From an uncultured Clostridia bacterium (lineage in GTDB: Bacteria > Bacillota > Clostridia > Oscillospirales > Acutalibacteraceae), in the NCBI GenBank assembly GCA_947627345.1, contig CANQVS010000008.1, positions 1-64,000 on the forward strand: a DNA stretch of 64,000 nucleotides. The letters run 5' to 3'. Made by a program: the position numbers and the translations under genes. Below the pieces are notes generated by a model, which worked only from the letters and a program-made list of their open reading frames with translations, had not been told where the DNA came from and searched no databases. Shown in pieces: positions 27,651-37,016 of this stretch (positions are counted from its first letter, which is position 1; each line of letters begins with the position of its first letter).

Positions 27651-28900
27651 TACTTAGTATAATAAATGCTGTCGAATCTACATTCATTATTTGATTCATT
27701 GCGGATATACCAAACAACCTCTGCCGTTCCGTTGGTTGTAACGCCTTCCTCTGTTGTCGCTCCGGGGACTTCAATATTCATAGAAACCGTTGCAGCATCC
27801 AAAGTTGCAGGTTTGCTGACTATCGTTGAATATGTAAGTGTATCTCCCAGAGAGCCGGTAATTGTAGTTGTAATTACAGCACCGCTTCCATTCCAACTAC
27901 TGTTTGCAGTAACCAATCCCGTGTTGCTGTTAACGCTTATATTGGCTGCGCTCATAGAATATGTGGCTGAGTCCCCTGTGTAGTTAGTTTGCTTAACAAG
28001 ATTAACATAAGCTCTTTGACCCGGTGACATATAAACCTTATCAAAGCCTGTCATAAGACTTACGCCGTTTTCTATATCAAAGGTGCTGTATGACGCGTTA
28101 AATGTTGTATCATCAGTTGAATTTGTTAGATAATATCCAACTCCTGATTGTATATTTCTTATGGTCTTTGTACGGTACCAAGCTGTAGTTAGCTTTGTAA
28201 CGTCTAAACCTTTATTAGCATCTGTTGCAAAGTAAAATTCCGTTGTATTCGGTTCTAAATCCACGTAATAAGTTGTTTTTCCTGAAAGAATTTCGTAAGC
28301 ATGTGTATTAACTCTCGGCACAATACTTTTTGTAATTGCTTTCTTCTCGTATTCTGTAGAACCAAGGGTTTTATATACAACATATGCCGTACCGTCTTTC
28401 CAGTTTTTTATATCTTTACCGTTGTATGTTTTATACTGAAAATATACGCGTACTATGTCCTTGTTCACAAGATGTACAGAAGACGAAACTCCTTTATCGG
28501 TAAGGCTCGGAGCCGTTGTTCCGATAAAATTCTTCGGGTCATTTGTAAAATTTGAAAGATATAGATTTACATAAGTAGGAGCTGTACCTGTGTTAGTAAA
28601 CGTCGTACCGAAATACTGTGTATTTCCTTTCTGCACGGTAACACTGCCGTTAATTGCATCACCGACATATTCTTTATTACCCTTTTCATCATAATAAACT
28701 TCGTTACCGTTCATTCTGTACCTTTTTGTCTCCATTGTAACGGAACCCGCGGATACAGGAAGATTTTTTCTCAAATAATCCATACGATCTCCCGTTTGTG
28801 AACCATTATGGTCATACCACGAAAATGTGGACGGCATAACAGCCACTATGCCCATTACAGCCACAAGGCATAGAATAATTAGTTTTTTAGTTGTCTTCAT
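27650..28900 (-). CDS. SipW-dependent-type secreted protein (camelysin/TasA-like signal)
   Basis: A 416-residue protein whose N-terminal hydrophobic segment ends in PSTFSWYDHNG, the aromatic cleavage-region motif of SipW substrates. Residues ~75-140 (VTVQKGNTQYFGTTFTNTGTAPTYVNLYLSNF; here split for reading) resemble the DUF/TasA-like 'new tissue' beta-sandwich with N-T-G turn. A C-terminal Ig-like portion contains ISVNSNTGLVTANSSW and ends VVWYIRNESNNECRF. It is translationally coupled to the second sipW, which probably processes it. A 376-bp gap separates it from the 811-residue protein gene upstream. It lacks the clear W-x-E-G-x-D block of the other cluster members, so it may be a distinct subunit or anchor. 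Confidence 0.78.
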   Translation of the reverse strand: MKTTKKLIILCLVAVMGIVAVMPSTFSWYDHNGSQTGDRMDYLRKNLPVSAGSVTMETKRYRMNGNEVYYDEKGNKEYVGDAINGSVTVQKGNTQYFGTTFTNTGTAPTYVNLYLSNFTNDPKNFIGTTAPSLTDKGVSSSVHLVNKDIVRVYFQYKTYNGKDIKNWKDGTAYVVYKTLGSTEYEKKAITKSIVPRVNTHAYEILSGKTTYYVDLEPNTTEFYFATDANKGLDVTKLTTAWYRTKTIRNIQSGVGYYLTNSTDDTTFNASYSTFDIENGVSLMTGFDKVYMSPGQRAYVNLVKQTNYTGDSATYSMSAANISVNSNTGLVTANSSWNGSGAVITTTITGSLGDTLTYSTIVSKPATLDAATVSMNIEVPGATTEEGVTTNGTAEVVWYIRNESNNECRFDSIYYTK

Positions 28901-29276
28901 GGTATCACCGCCTTTTTATCAGTTATTAACTTTCGGATAGTATGGTAAAGATATGAAATGATGTATTTTATATTGTAAACGTAATAATATCTTTCATTTA
29001 TCACATTTAATTCAAAATTCCGTACACCGTTTCACGAATACATATTAATTTCGTTTGTATATGGAGCCGTTTATAATTAATATTTCTCAAGTATGTAATT
29101 TACATTAGACCGTATTGTAAAATGCCGCCGTGTTTTTGTTAACCAAATCTCAGCCTTACAATCATTAAGGATTTTGTGTGGAAACAGGTCTTATGATTAT
29201 TATGATTTAAATAACAGGCAGATTTAGCTATTTGCCCGGACGTACTACCGATATAATCACCTGTATCTCCGCCGTA
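28901..29276. other. 376-bp intergenic gap inside the fibre cluster
   Basis: AT-rich DNA without a convincing gene. An in-frame open stretch of about 45 codons continues after the TAG stop at 29277-29279 of the 811-residue gene, reading YGGDTGDYIGSTSGQIA at its start. No terminator is obvious and I see no strong promoter for 27650-28900, though AT-rich -10-like sequences occur near 28960. Confidence 0.4.
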
Positions 29277-31712
29277 CTATGATACAGAACGGTCGCTGCC
29301 TGTAAGACTGCCTAACCATTTATGAGTGTCGAGGTCATAATAACATCCGGGACAATTCGGTAATCTATATGAATCTTGATCTCCGGGATATTGGATTCCA
29401 CCACTGTCGCTATTTTTGCCATTATTAAAAATTACATATTGATAATATCCCGGGTTGCTATTATATACACAACTTCTCTCATAAACGTCATAATTTGTAT
29501 TTGGAGTCTTTATGTTTGTTTTCGTCATTATCGGGCCGGGCCAAGCGTTATTTTGGGTTAAACCATTATCACTGTTAAACATATAAAGATGCGGACTGGA
29601 ACTATCATTAAGAAGAATGCCATTCTTTACCAAATAAACCTTATCGGCGCCTTCCCAGTAGCCTATTCCGTCGTGGTGAGTTTTTCCGTCTAAACTATAT
29701 TCAATAGCATGTGTAAAATAATATTTTGTTTTACCTTGAGGACGTTGCTGAAGATTTACTCCTCTCCAACTATCATAACCCCAGTAATAACCATCAGCAT
29801 TATTGGTATTATTTTTATGATAATAGAACTGGAGCAGAGATGATGATTTCGGAACATATGCCTCCCATAGTTTATTTGCAGAATTATAACTCATACCGTG
29901 AATATATTGCTCTCCTGTAGCTTCATAATCAGAGTAATCGCATATATATAAGTCTGAGCCGTTATCTCCATAGGACAGGGTTAACGTACCATCTCCGTTT
30001 TCTACAAGCTTAAAGGTATATGTGCCTGCTTTTACCCCAAGCTTATCGCCATTCTCATTCTTAGTAAGTTTGGCTGATGTACCTGTCTCATATGTATTTG
30101 TCATATACAATGCATTGCTTGTATCGCCTGTTCTGACAATTACATAGCTTTCTTGCCTGAACGTTTTCGTTATTGTTCCTGTTTGCCTATCAAACTTATA
30201 ATTTTTGTAGTTACTATTATTGTAGTTGTCGTTTATACCAACGTCAACACCGTCAAATGTACCTGCAAGGTAATAATCCTTGCTTAATACAGCGCCTCCG
30301 TCATCACCGTTTAATTTCGGGGCTAAATCTTTATTGTTTACAGATTTACTTTTTGCGTCAACCTGAATTTTTTCTAACTCACCCCATGTACCGTAACCCT
30401 GGTTTGTTTCTTTTTTAGGGTCATCTATAAAATATCGCGATGCGTATTCATCGTGTGAACCGCCGTATAAGGTATATTCACAATTAACGTAGCTATTGGG
30501 TATATTAGTATACCACCAGTTGTAGCATTTTACCCCATAGTATGTATCTGATTTTGAACCTTGATTCCAACTATTGTCACGATAAAGCATCATATCCTCA
30601 TTATTATAAACAAGGGGTACACCATTTATCGTGCATTTACGATATGTCCCAGATGGATCAGTTACTGTATTAAACGTCAAACTCCCGGAAAGGCCCTGAT
30701 TTCTATATGTAGAACTTTGCCAATTAGCTTTATTGGTTGTCTTAGCGGAAAGCAACGCCGGTAACGCCCAAAACATTTTAGCATCACCGTTATCAAGCCA
30801 AGACGGGCTTTGTTCTGAAGATGTTGTAATTCCGCACGAAGATGTTTTATCAATAATTGTTATACTGTGCGTATATGCCCATGAAGATACAAGCGACATG
30901 TTTATATCTGTAGATGTAATATTTGCACTAATATTGCCTTCCAGCCAAATCTTTACATTTAAGTTGACAGTATCACCCTTCTTAATGGAAAACAAAGTGT
31001 TTGCATTTTCTACGTTATTGCTGTTTCCGTATGTATACTCCGCAGTCTTTCTGACGCCCGAAACCGAAGTACGGGTAGAACCTGTTACTGTTTGCGCTGT
31101 ACCTGTGGAAGAATAAATATTTCTTCTTCCGTCGACAGTAATAGAATAACGCGCGTTTGTTAGTTCATTGCCTTTATTATCCGTAATGGTCGGAACATCC
31201 TCAAACCAAAAATCTACATTAGCGTCAGGAGAGCTTACTTTGAGCGTAACATCAATATAGTTAACATTTTCGTCATCTATATTACCCTCGCGATAAGAAG
31301 AAGCCTGCGACGTACCGTTTACGGGAAAATAGAATGACTCTCCATCGCTATAGCACCCCGAAAGATGAATTCCTCCCGACTCATATAAATATCCTTTTTC
31401 TTTATTTATTTGCTTTTTTTGAGCTTCTGTTAATTTTTTTCCGACAAAATCGCTTTCATCCTCTTCAGAAAGCACTTTGCCGAGATTTATTGTTTTTTCT
31501 TTTAGTGTAATTGTTCTTTGGTCCATAATAACAGCAGTTGAATTAATGTCTACCCCTGTTTTTAACGGAATATTAGTGCCGTCATCGCTTGTATTAATTT
31601 CAACAAGCTTAACGTCGTCAATCCAACTGTATGTTATACCGACAACCATAAGTAAAACAAGAATAAGCGCCACTATTGATAAAGCATGTTTTCTATTTAT
31701 AAATTTTCTCAT
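29277..31712 (-). CDS. Large SipW-type fibre protein with C-terminal starch-binding-like domain
   Basis: An 811-residue exported protein. The ATG at 31712 lies 8 bases after GGGAGG; an upstream in-frame GTG is less likely. The signal anchor ends in VGITYSWIDD. Residues ~40-290 contain the blocks shared with the other cluster proteins: DGESFYFPVNG, VNYIDVTLKV and VKIWLEGN. The middle (~300-480) is Tyr/Asn-rich. From ~480 a YYLAGTFDG module begins, and ~690-800 resembles a CBM26-type starch-binding domain (NNAWPGPIMT, YQYVIFNNG, GGIQYPGDQD). This links the fibre cluster to starch adhesion; it could be a tip adhesin. It follows 31758-33017 by 45 bases. Confidence 0.8.
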   Translation of the reverse strand: MRKFINRKHALSIVALILVLLMVVGITYSWIDDVKLVEINTSDDGTNIPLKTGVDINSTAVIMDQRTITLKEKTINLGKVLSEEDESDFVGKKLTEAQKKQINKEKGYLYESGGIHLSGCYSDGESFYFPVNGTSQASSYREGNIDDENVNYIDVTLKVSSPDANVDFWFEDVPTITDNKGNELTNARYSITVDGRRNIYSSTGTAQTVTGSTRTSVSGVRKTAEYTYGNSNNVENANTLFSIKKGDTVNLNVKIWLEGNISANITSTDINMSLVSSWAYTHSITIIDKTSSCGITTSSEQSPSWLDNGDAKMFWALPALLSAKTTNKANWQSSTYRNQGLSGSLTFNTVTDPSGTYRKCTINGVPLVYNNEDMMLYRDNSWNQGSKSDTYYGVKCYNWWYTNIPNSYVNCEYTLYGGSHDEYASRYFIDDPKKETNQGYGTWGELEKIQVDAKSKSVNNKDLAPKLNGDDGGAVLSKDYYLAGTFDGVDVGINDNYNNSNYKNYKFDRQTGTITKTFRQESYVIVRTGDTSNALYMTNTYETGTSAKLTKNENGDKLGVKAGTYTFKLVENGDGTLTLSYGDNGSDLYICDYSDYEATGEQYIHGMSYNSANKLWEAYVPKSSSLLQFYYHKNNTNNADGYYWGYDSWRGVNLQQRPQGKTKYYFTHAIEYSLDGKTHHDGIGYWEGADKVYLVKNGILLNDSSSPHLYMFNSDNGLTQNNAWPGPIMTKTNIKTPNTNYDVYERSCVYNSNPGYYQYVIFNNGKNSDSGGIQYPGDQDSYRLPNCPGCYYDLDTHKWLGSLTGSDRSVS

Positions 31713-31757
31713 TAGTGACACCTCCCTGTCATTATAAATTTAATATGTTTTTTCGGG

Positions 31758-33017
31758 TTACCAATCTGTGTCGTCAACTTCGCCGACATTTTCATCTCGA
31801 CCGTCACCCTTCTCTTCAATATCTCCATCGTACCAGTGACCGTAACAGCTACCCTCAAATGATTCGCAAATATATTTTGTCGAAGTACTTCGGTTAAGGG
31901 TTGGCTCGCCACTGTCGTTTACTTTCCATTCATATGCAATATCAGTCTTATCAGAATCGCTGACAATCTGGAATGAAATCTCGTTTGTAAATATACTGGG
32001 AATATTACAGTACCATATATTATTATTTTCCGTAGATGTCCTGTACATAGTGAATTTCAAGTCTTTGATTTTATTGGAAGTATTTGTATAGTTAAGTTTT
32101 AGAGAATATCCCGGGTTTTTATCAAGAAATTCAGAAACAGCAGATTTACCGCCGGAACCAATTGTATTATCCTGGAACTGAATTGTTTCAGTATTATCCC
32201 AAGATGTTGTAAAAGTAAGCTTAATCTCCAATTGTTTAAGCATAACGGGGTCGCTGATACAGGCCGGGTCAGTACCCTCCAGCCATATAATCAGCGAAAA
32301 CGGTCTGGTTTCGCCCTTGTTCAGCATTGCAAGCTGACGTTTTCCGAAAGTATAGTCATTAAACGGATAGGCAACCTGCGTATCACTTTCAAGGAATTTA
32401 CCCGTGGTACGGTCGATATCCTTAACAGCCTTGGTCGACTGAGGATTGTTAAGAGAAGTGAATACTCTTGGTGAATCCATTCCCTCGTAGTAAATAGCTG
32501 TTCTTATAGATTTTCTAATCTTTAACAAATCTTCAGAAGATAAACTTCCGTCGTCTTTTACATCAACAATAGAATCCTTTTGAAGATATATACTCGTGTA
32601 GTCGGCTTCCGCCGTAAGATTAAAATCAAGCTGAACGTAAGAATAGTTTCTGTCGCCTGCGTTAGCGCTTCTGAAAGTCATTGAGGATGTAGTGGTTGAA
32701 AAATCCATACCATCTGTAGGGAAGAATAAATTTCGTCCGTCAACCGAAGAAGCGGGAAGCAGATAAGAATGGTCTTTTATATCTTTCATTGCGCTATCAA
32801 GGTCATTAATACGAAGACCGTTTCCTACCTCCAGATTAATATTGGACGCTGAACCCGTGGCTTTTGAAATTGCGTACCAACAAAAAGTTGTTGATACTAA
32901 AATCATAGAGGCTATTATTAGTGAAACTATAGACAATACAAGTTGCTTATGACTTGTTTTGCAATTCTTAGTAATATCAGAAATTTTTACAACAAGTTTT
33001 TTCTGCAATCTGCCCAT
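31758..33017 (-). CDS. SipW-type secreted fibre-like protein
   Basis: A 419-residue protein. The ATG at 33017 follows AGAGGTG by 6 bases. A cytosolic basic N-terminus (~1-30) precedes a membrane span ending in VSTTFCWYAISKATGS, the SipW-substrate motif. The exported part carries all shared blocks: GNGLRIND, DGRNLFFPTDG, YVQLDFNLTAEADY, IRTAIYYEGM and IIWLEGTDPAC. The C-terminus has a beta-rich region with Trp/Tyr (NNIWYCNIPSIF) and an acidic tail. The family role (matrix/fibre subunit) is inferred from the relation of the signal to TasA/camelysin. It is in the minus-strand operon, 37 bases after 33055-34380. Confidence 0.82.
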   Translation of the reverse strand: MGRLQKKLVVKISDITKNCKTSHKQLVLSIVSLIIASMILVSTTFCWYAISKATGSASNINLEVGNGLRINDLDSAMKDIKDHSYLLPASSVDGRNLFFPTDGMDFSTTTSSMTFRSANAGDRNYSYVQLDFNLTAEADYTSIYLQKDSIVDVKDDGSLSSEDLLKIRKSIRTAIYYEGMDSPRVFTSLNNPQSTKAVKDIDRTTGKFLESDTQVAYPFNDYTFGKRQLAMLNKGETRPFSLIIWLEGTDPACISDPVMLKQLEIKLTFTTSWDNTETIQFQDNTIGSGGKSAVSEFLDKNPGYSLKLNYTNTSNKIKDLKFTMYRTSTENNNIWYCNIPSIFTNEISFQIVSDSDKTDIAYEWKVNDSGEPTLNRSTSTKYICESFEGSCYGHWYDGDIEEKGDGRDENVGEVDDTDW

Positions 33018-33054
33018 AATTTCACCTCTTTTCAATTAAATAAAAATAATATTA

Positions 33055-34380
33055 TTAAGCTCCGAAATCAAGCTCCAAACTGAATACTCCGTTATTAATA
33101 GCCCGGCGCGCTTCCGCGTCCTCTCCCTCAATCCAAATATTGAGTTGGTATTTATAAACGTAGTAGCCGCTTGTGGCTCTGCTGTCGTTTTCTGAAGGTT
33201 CAAACTTGATGCCGGCATTCTTTGCATCATTGGCTATTTCAACCGTCTGACCAAGCGTTGGGTAGTAGGAAGCGTCATTTTTTAACTTAGGCGCATCTTC
33301 CTCAGTTATTTTACTAACCTTAAAATACTTCGGAACATCTTCATCCGCGTCATCAGAAATTTTATCAGGCAAAACTTCACTGTCATAGTATTTATGTTTA
33401 GTAACACCTTTTTTTACAGATGTATCCTTGGTTCCATCGCTTTTTGTCACGGGATAGTTTCCCTCATAGAACGAATGGCAATAAGTTTTCTCTGCATATT
33501 CATTACTCGGTGTTATTCCTGTTTGAAGCGTCCAGTCGGTCATATTTGATGTAGCCTGAAGAAAAATATCCGGTCTGGGAAGCCAAGTAATTTTTGTTTT
33601 CGCTACTTCATCCCATGGTTTACCGTCGTAAGTTTCAGTTGTAACATCTCCCAATGATGTGACATTTTCAACCGACGCCCCGACAAGCGAAACCCTCATC
33701 GCTCCTACAATAGCGTCTGCTGAAAAGGGATAATTTGAAGTGGTACTGTATGAACTGACGCGATACGGGGTATAAGCGCGACTGTCCGCAGATAACTTTT
33801 TGGGGTCGCCTTTAGTTCCGTCGTCCTTATAGCCAAGCTCAGAGCCTGCCGCCAAAAATGATTCCGGCTTTAGGTTAATCTTATTACTTCGGGAACGAAG
33901 ATAGAAATCAAGAGAAATATAGTTGTATTCGTCATCATTGTTAACATCGTTATCGCTCAGTGCTACTTTACTTGAGAGACCGTCTTCCCATACTTCATCA
34001 ACATTAACAGTTCTTCCTACAGCATAATCCTCTGTGGAATTGAACCCAGGGATGACAAACTGCCTGCCGTCGCTTGTGATGTCCTTAACGAGGTTTTTTA
34101 CATATCCCGAATCCTCAAACTTAATTTCGGATTTCCAACTGTCATTATGAATAGGGAAAGAATCCACAAGTTTTCCCGTTCCGTCATCAACCTTTTCGGG
34201 AACGGCAATTTCTACGCCGTCTGCGGGACTTGCTGAAAGCGTTGTTGTACTGGCAGAAGTCTTTTTTGCATTGTTATACCATGCCCATACTGCAAGGAAT
34301 ACAATAACAAGCACAACAAGCATTAATATTGAATTTTTTGTAACTATATAACGCCTGCTTCGGCTTGTTTTCTGCTCCAT
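33055..34380 (-). CDS. SipW-type secreted fibre-like protein
   Basis: A 441-residue protein with a short basic N-terminus (SRSRRY), a membrane span and the motif FLAVWAWYNNAKK at about residues 28-40. The exported part shows SPADGVEIAV, DGRQFVIPGFN, YNYISLDFYLRSRS, AMRVSLVG and, close to the C-terminus, NIWIEGEDAEARRAI. The protein ends soon after this block (LELDFGA), so the block probably forms the last strands of the beta-sandwich. The conserved cysteine after W-x-E-G-x-D in some relatives is absent. The ATG at 34380 lies only 1 base after the coiled-coil gene stop, indicating tight coupling to the AAA+/coiled-coil module. Confidence 0.82.
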   Translation of the reverse strand: MEQKTSRSRRYIVTKNSILMLVVLVIVFLAVWAWYNNAKKTSASTTTLSASPADGVEIAVPEKVDDGTGKLVDSFPIHNDSWKSEIKFEDSGYVKNLVKDITSDGRQFVIPGFNSTEDYAVGRTVNVDEVWEDGLSSKVALSDNDVNNDDEYNYISLDFYLRSRSNKINLKPESFLAAGSELGYKDDGTKGDPKKLSADSRAYTPYRVSSYSTTSNYPFSADAIVGAMRVSLVGASVENVTSLGDVTTETYDGKPWDEVAKTKITWLPRPDIFLQATSNMTDWTLQTGITPSNEYAEKTYCHSFYEGNYPVTKSDGTKDTSVKKGVTKHKYYDSEVLPDKISDDADEDVPKYFKVSKITEEDAPKLKNDASYYPTLGQTVEIANDAKNAGIKFEPSENDSRATSGYYVYKYQLNIWIEGEDAEARRAINNGVFSLELDFGA

Positions 34381-34381
34381 A

Positions 34382-36928
34382 TTAACCTCTGTAATAATAA
34401 ATTCCGAGTGTGGATTTTCCGCTCTTTTGGCTCTTATTGTGGAAAATCTCCGTCAATGTAATCTGAGCCTCGTTTTTAATATAATCAGCAAAATTGTTAA
34501 CAATCAGCTTATCTAATGATTTGTATGTAAGATACACGCAATCTTTATCAGCTTTAATAAGTGTGTCGGAAATGAGCTGTTTGCAATCGTCAATGTTTGC
34601 GGAATTGTATTTTTTTAGTACCTCTATATGATTAAATCTGCCTGAATATACTGTAAGCTTTTTATTGTCCTTTACGATATAGATACAAGCAAGGTTGTTA
34701 TTATGAGGCATTTGGAAAATTCCGTCCGCACCCGAAAGCACAACCGCCTTCATCGACTGAACGCCTAAAGCGCCTAAAGGAAAATCGTAACGGAAAAGTC
34801 CGTCGTCACCCTTTTGAATTTTAAGCTCCTTTTTAAATTTAGCTGCGGTTTCACTCGCCTTTTTGGCGGCCTTCTTAGCCTCAGCCTGAGCCTTTGCAAC
34901 TTGCTTTTTAATCTCGTTTTTAGCCTTTTTATCGGCATCTTTTTGTGCAGCTTTTACGCGACTGTCCGCCTCCTTTTTGATACGGCTCTTGTCGGTATCG
35001 CACTGCTTTTTAACCTTATCAATAGCGGATTTATGCTCTTTTTTGAGTTTTTCAACCGCTTTATTGTGAGAATCCTCGATTGACGCCTTTTCGCCCTCAA
35101 AAAGAGTGTTGAGCTCGGCAACGTGGTTAGCGTGAGCTTTTTTCTCCTCCTCAACGTCAGCCTTATGGCTTTCCTTCTCATCAGCAAGCTCAGTTGTAAG
35201 GTTTTTGAGATTAGTGTTGAGAGTTTCAATTGTTTTTGACTGTTCCGAAATAGTCTTTTCACGCTCTTTGAGAGTTTCACTAAGCTGTGAAATTTCCTGT
35301 TTCGCGTTTGCAATCTCGTTTTCAAGTCCCGCAATAGCCTCTTTCTGGCTTGCGATTGTAGCCTCGTGCGCTTCTATAACAGCCTTTTGTGCCGCGTTCT
35401 CAGCTTCGAGATTTTCAACCCTTTCTTCAAGCTGTGCCTTTGTTTTTTCAAGCTCTGCAACATACGCTTCAAGCTCTTCTATACGAGCTTTCTGCTTTGC
35501 GACAATATCTTCTAACTCTGCAATACGCGCCTTTTGCTTTTCAATAACCTCTTCAAGCTCAGCAATCTTTGCCTCAAGCTCCGCCTTAATCTTTTCAAGC
35601 TCTGCAACTTTAGCTTCGAGTTCGGCAATCTTAGCCTCAAGAACTTTAATTTTTGCCTCAAGTTCTGCGACTTTCGCTTCGAGTTCAGCAATTCTCTCTT
35701 TAGCCTTAACGAGCTCAGCCTTAACCGTCTGTAACTCTTCTTGAAGCTCTTTAACCTGTTCCTCAAGGGCTTTGATAGAGCTTCTCAATGACTCAATAGT
35801 CTTGTCGCGTTTTTCTATTTCACGCTTTAGAGCGGCAATTTCCGCCTTTTGGTCGCGAATAATTTTCTCTCGCTCGCGGATTTCCTGCAAGCGGATTTTC
35901 ATTTCTTCCTTACGGATTTTTTCTATAAGGTCGGTTGTCTCGGAATCCTCTCCGCTTTCACGGCGTTTTTTCTGCTCCTGATACCTGTGCTCAAGCATAT
36001 TTTTAAGCGCGGGGTTAGTAGAAATTGAAAGCATAAAATGCTGAAAACCAAGTGAGAAATACAAACTCTGCTGGACTTCTTTATCCATTTTACCGGTAAA
36101 TTCTCTGCCTACAATTTCAAAGCCTTCCTTATTATAAGCGTAAAGATAGTTAAACAAATCAAGACAAGCCTTATAGTTGGGGTTTTTCGTCATAAGGTTG
36201 GTACGATTTATGGGGGGTTTAACTCTAACCGATTTTTTAAGCTCCTGCATCATATCCGTGTTCAAAAAACTGTTAAGCTTTTGACGGATACGGCGAACTC
36301 GGTCAAAGTCGGAAAGTTTTTCAAAATCCTGAACGTCAAGGTCATCGGCTTTAGCGTCCTTGACCTCGTTTGAATACTGAACCTTAAATTTGATTCGCTG
36401 ATTATTAAGCACAAGGTCGCGGTTCATTTCAACCTCATTGTATGTATCGGTCGGAGCGTCTACCATTTTTCTGTACTTATCACTTACAAACATCATAGCG
36501 TTTTCAATAAGCGTAATAAGAAAACGGTTTTCATAAGTTTCAAACGAGTCCTCACGCTCAATAGTCAGAATCTTATTGGGTGTGACTTTTCCGTCGTTAT
36601 CAATATTATCAATAAAATTAGTATGCTGAATTAAATGTTTTACAGAATCCTTGTTAATAATTTTAGCCTTATCAACTCTGTAAACCTCATTGTTTTCAAT
36701 AATAAACCTACGTTGTTCGGCAATTGCTTTTTCTATATACGGAATAGTATCCTCAATCGTGGTAACCCATTCCATATCAATAACCTTTTCGTTGAGTTTA
36801 CCCGACAGAATATCCTGACCCTTATCGTTATCCTCCATATTGGTATTGAGGTAGTTAGCAGTAAAATCTGTAGCGAGGTGTTTTTGCATATATTTATAGG
36901 AACGATAGTACTTATCGAAATTTTCCAA
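34382..36928 (-). CDS. Long coiled-coil protein, possible partner of the McrB-like ATPase
   Basis: An 848-residue cytosolic protein. The start is a TTG at 36928 placed 7 bases after AGAGGTG. Residues 1-310 form a globular region with DSFETYENRFLITLIENA, which recalls DUF2357/McrC-like partners of McrB ATPases (from memory, uncertain). Residues ~325-690 are a long coiled coil of Glu/Lys/Ala heptads (repeats of AELEAKVAELE and AKIAELE). The last ~130 residues (DGLFRYDFPLGALG ... IYYYRG) are a globular domain I do not recognise. No PD-(D/E)xK nuclease motif is apparent. It has no signal peptide. It sits 88 bases after the AAA+ gene, suggesting that the two form one machine. Its length and layout are unlike a restriction enzyme. 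Confidence 0.75.
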   Translation of the reverse strand: MENFDKYYRSYKYMQKHLATDFTANYLNTNMEDNDKGQDILSGKLNEKVIDMEWVTTIEDTIPYIEKAIAEQRRFIIENNEVYRVDKAKIINKDSVKHLIQHTNFIDNIDNDGKVTPNKILTIEREDSFETYENRFLITLIENAMMFVSDKYRKMVDAPTDTYNEVEMNRDLVLNNQRIKFKVQYSNEVKDAKADDLDVQDFEKLSDFDRVRRIRQKLNSFLNTDMMQELKKSVRVKPPINRTNLMTKNPNYKACLDLFNYLYAYNKEGFEIVGREFTGKMDKEVQQSLYFSLGFQHFMLSISTNPALKNMLEHRYQEQKKRRESGEDSETTDLIEKIRKEEMKIRLQEIREREKIIRDQKAEIAALKREIEKRDKTIESLRSSIKALEEQVKELQEELQTVKAELVKAKERIAELEAKVAELEAKIKVLEAKIAELEAKVAELEKIKAELEAKIAELEEVIEKQKARIAELEDIVAKQKARIEELEAYVAELEKTKAQLEERVENLEAENAAQKAVIEAHEATIASQKEAIAGLENEIANAKQEISQLSETLKEREKTISEQSKTIETLNTNLKNLTTELADEKESHKADVEEEKKAHANHVAELNTLFEGEKASIEDSHNKAVEKLKKEHKSAIDKVKKQCDTDKSRIKKEADSRVKAAQKDADKKAKNEIKKQVAKAQAEAKKAAKKASETAAKFKKELKIQKGDDGLFRYDFPLGALGVQSMKAVVLSGADGIFQMPHNNNLACIYIVKDNKKLTVYSGRFNHIEVLKKYNSANIDDCKQLISDTLIKADKDCVYLTYKSLDKLIVNNFADYIKNEAQITLTEIFHNKSQKSGKSTLGIYYYRG

Positions 36929-37016
36929 AACCTTTCACCTCTGTTTCGTAAACAATAAAACTAAATAAATACCTTATGGGACGCCGAACTTTTGACGTCC
37001 CTAAAGTTGGTTTAAA

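Noticed and set aside
34814..35981. Several plus-strand frames opposite the coiled-coil gene
   Set aside because: They are reverse-strand products of Glu/Lys/Ala heptad codons (giving Ser/Phe/Ala-rich frames) without start signals.
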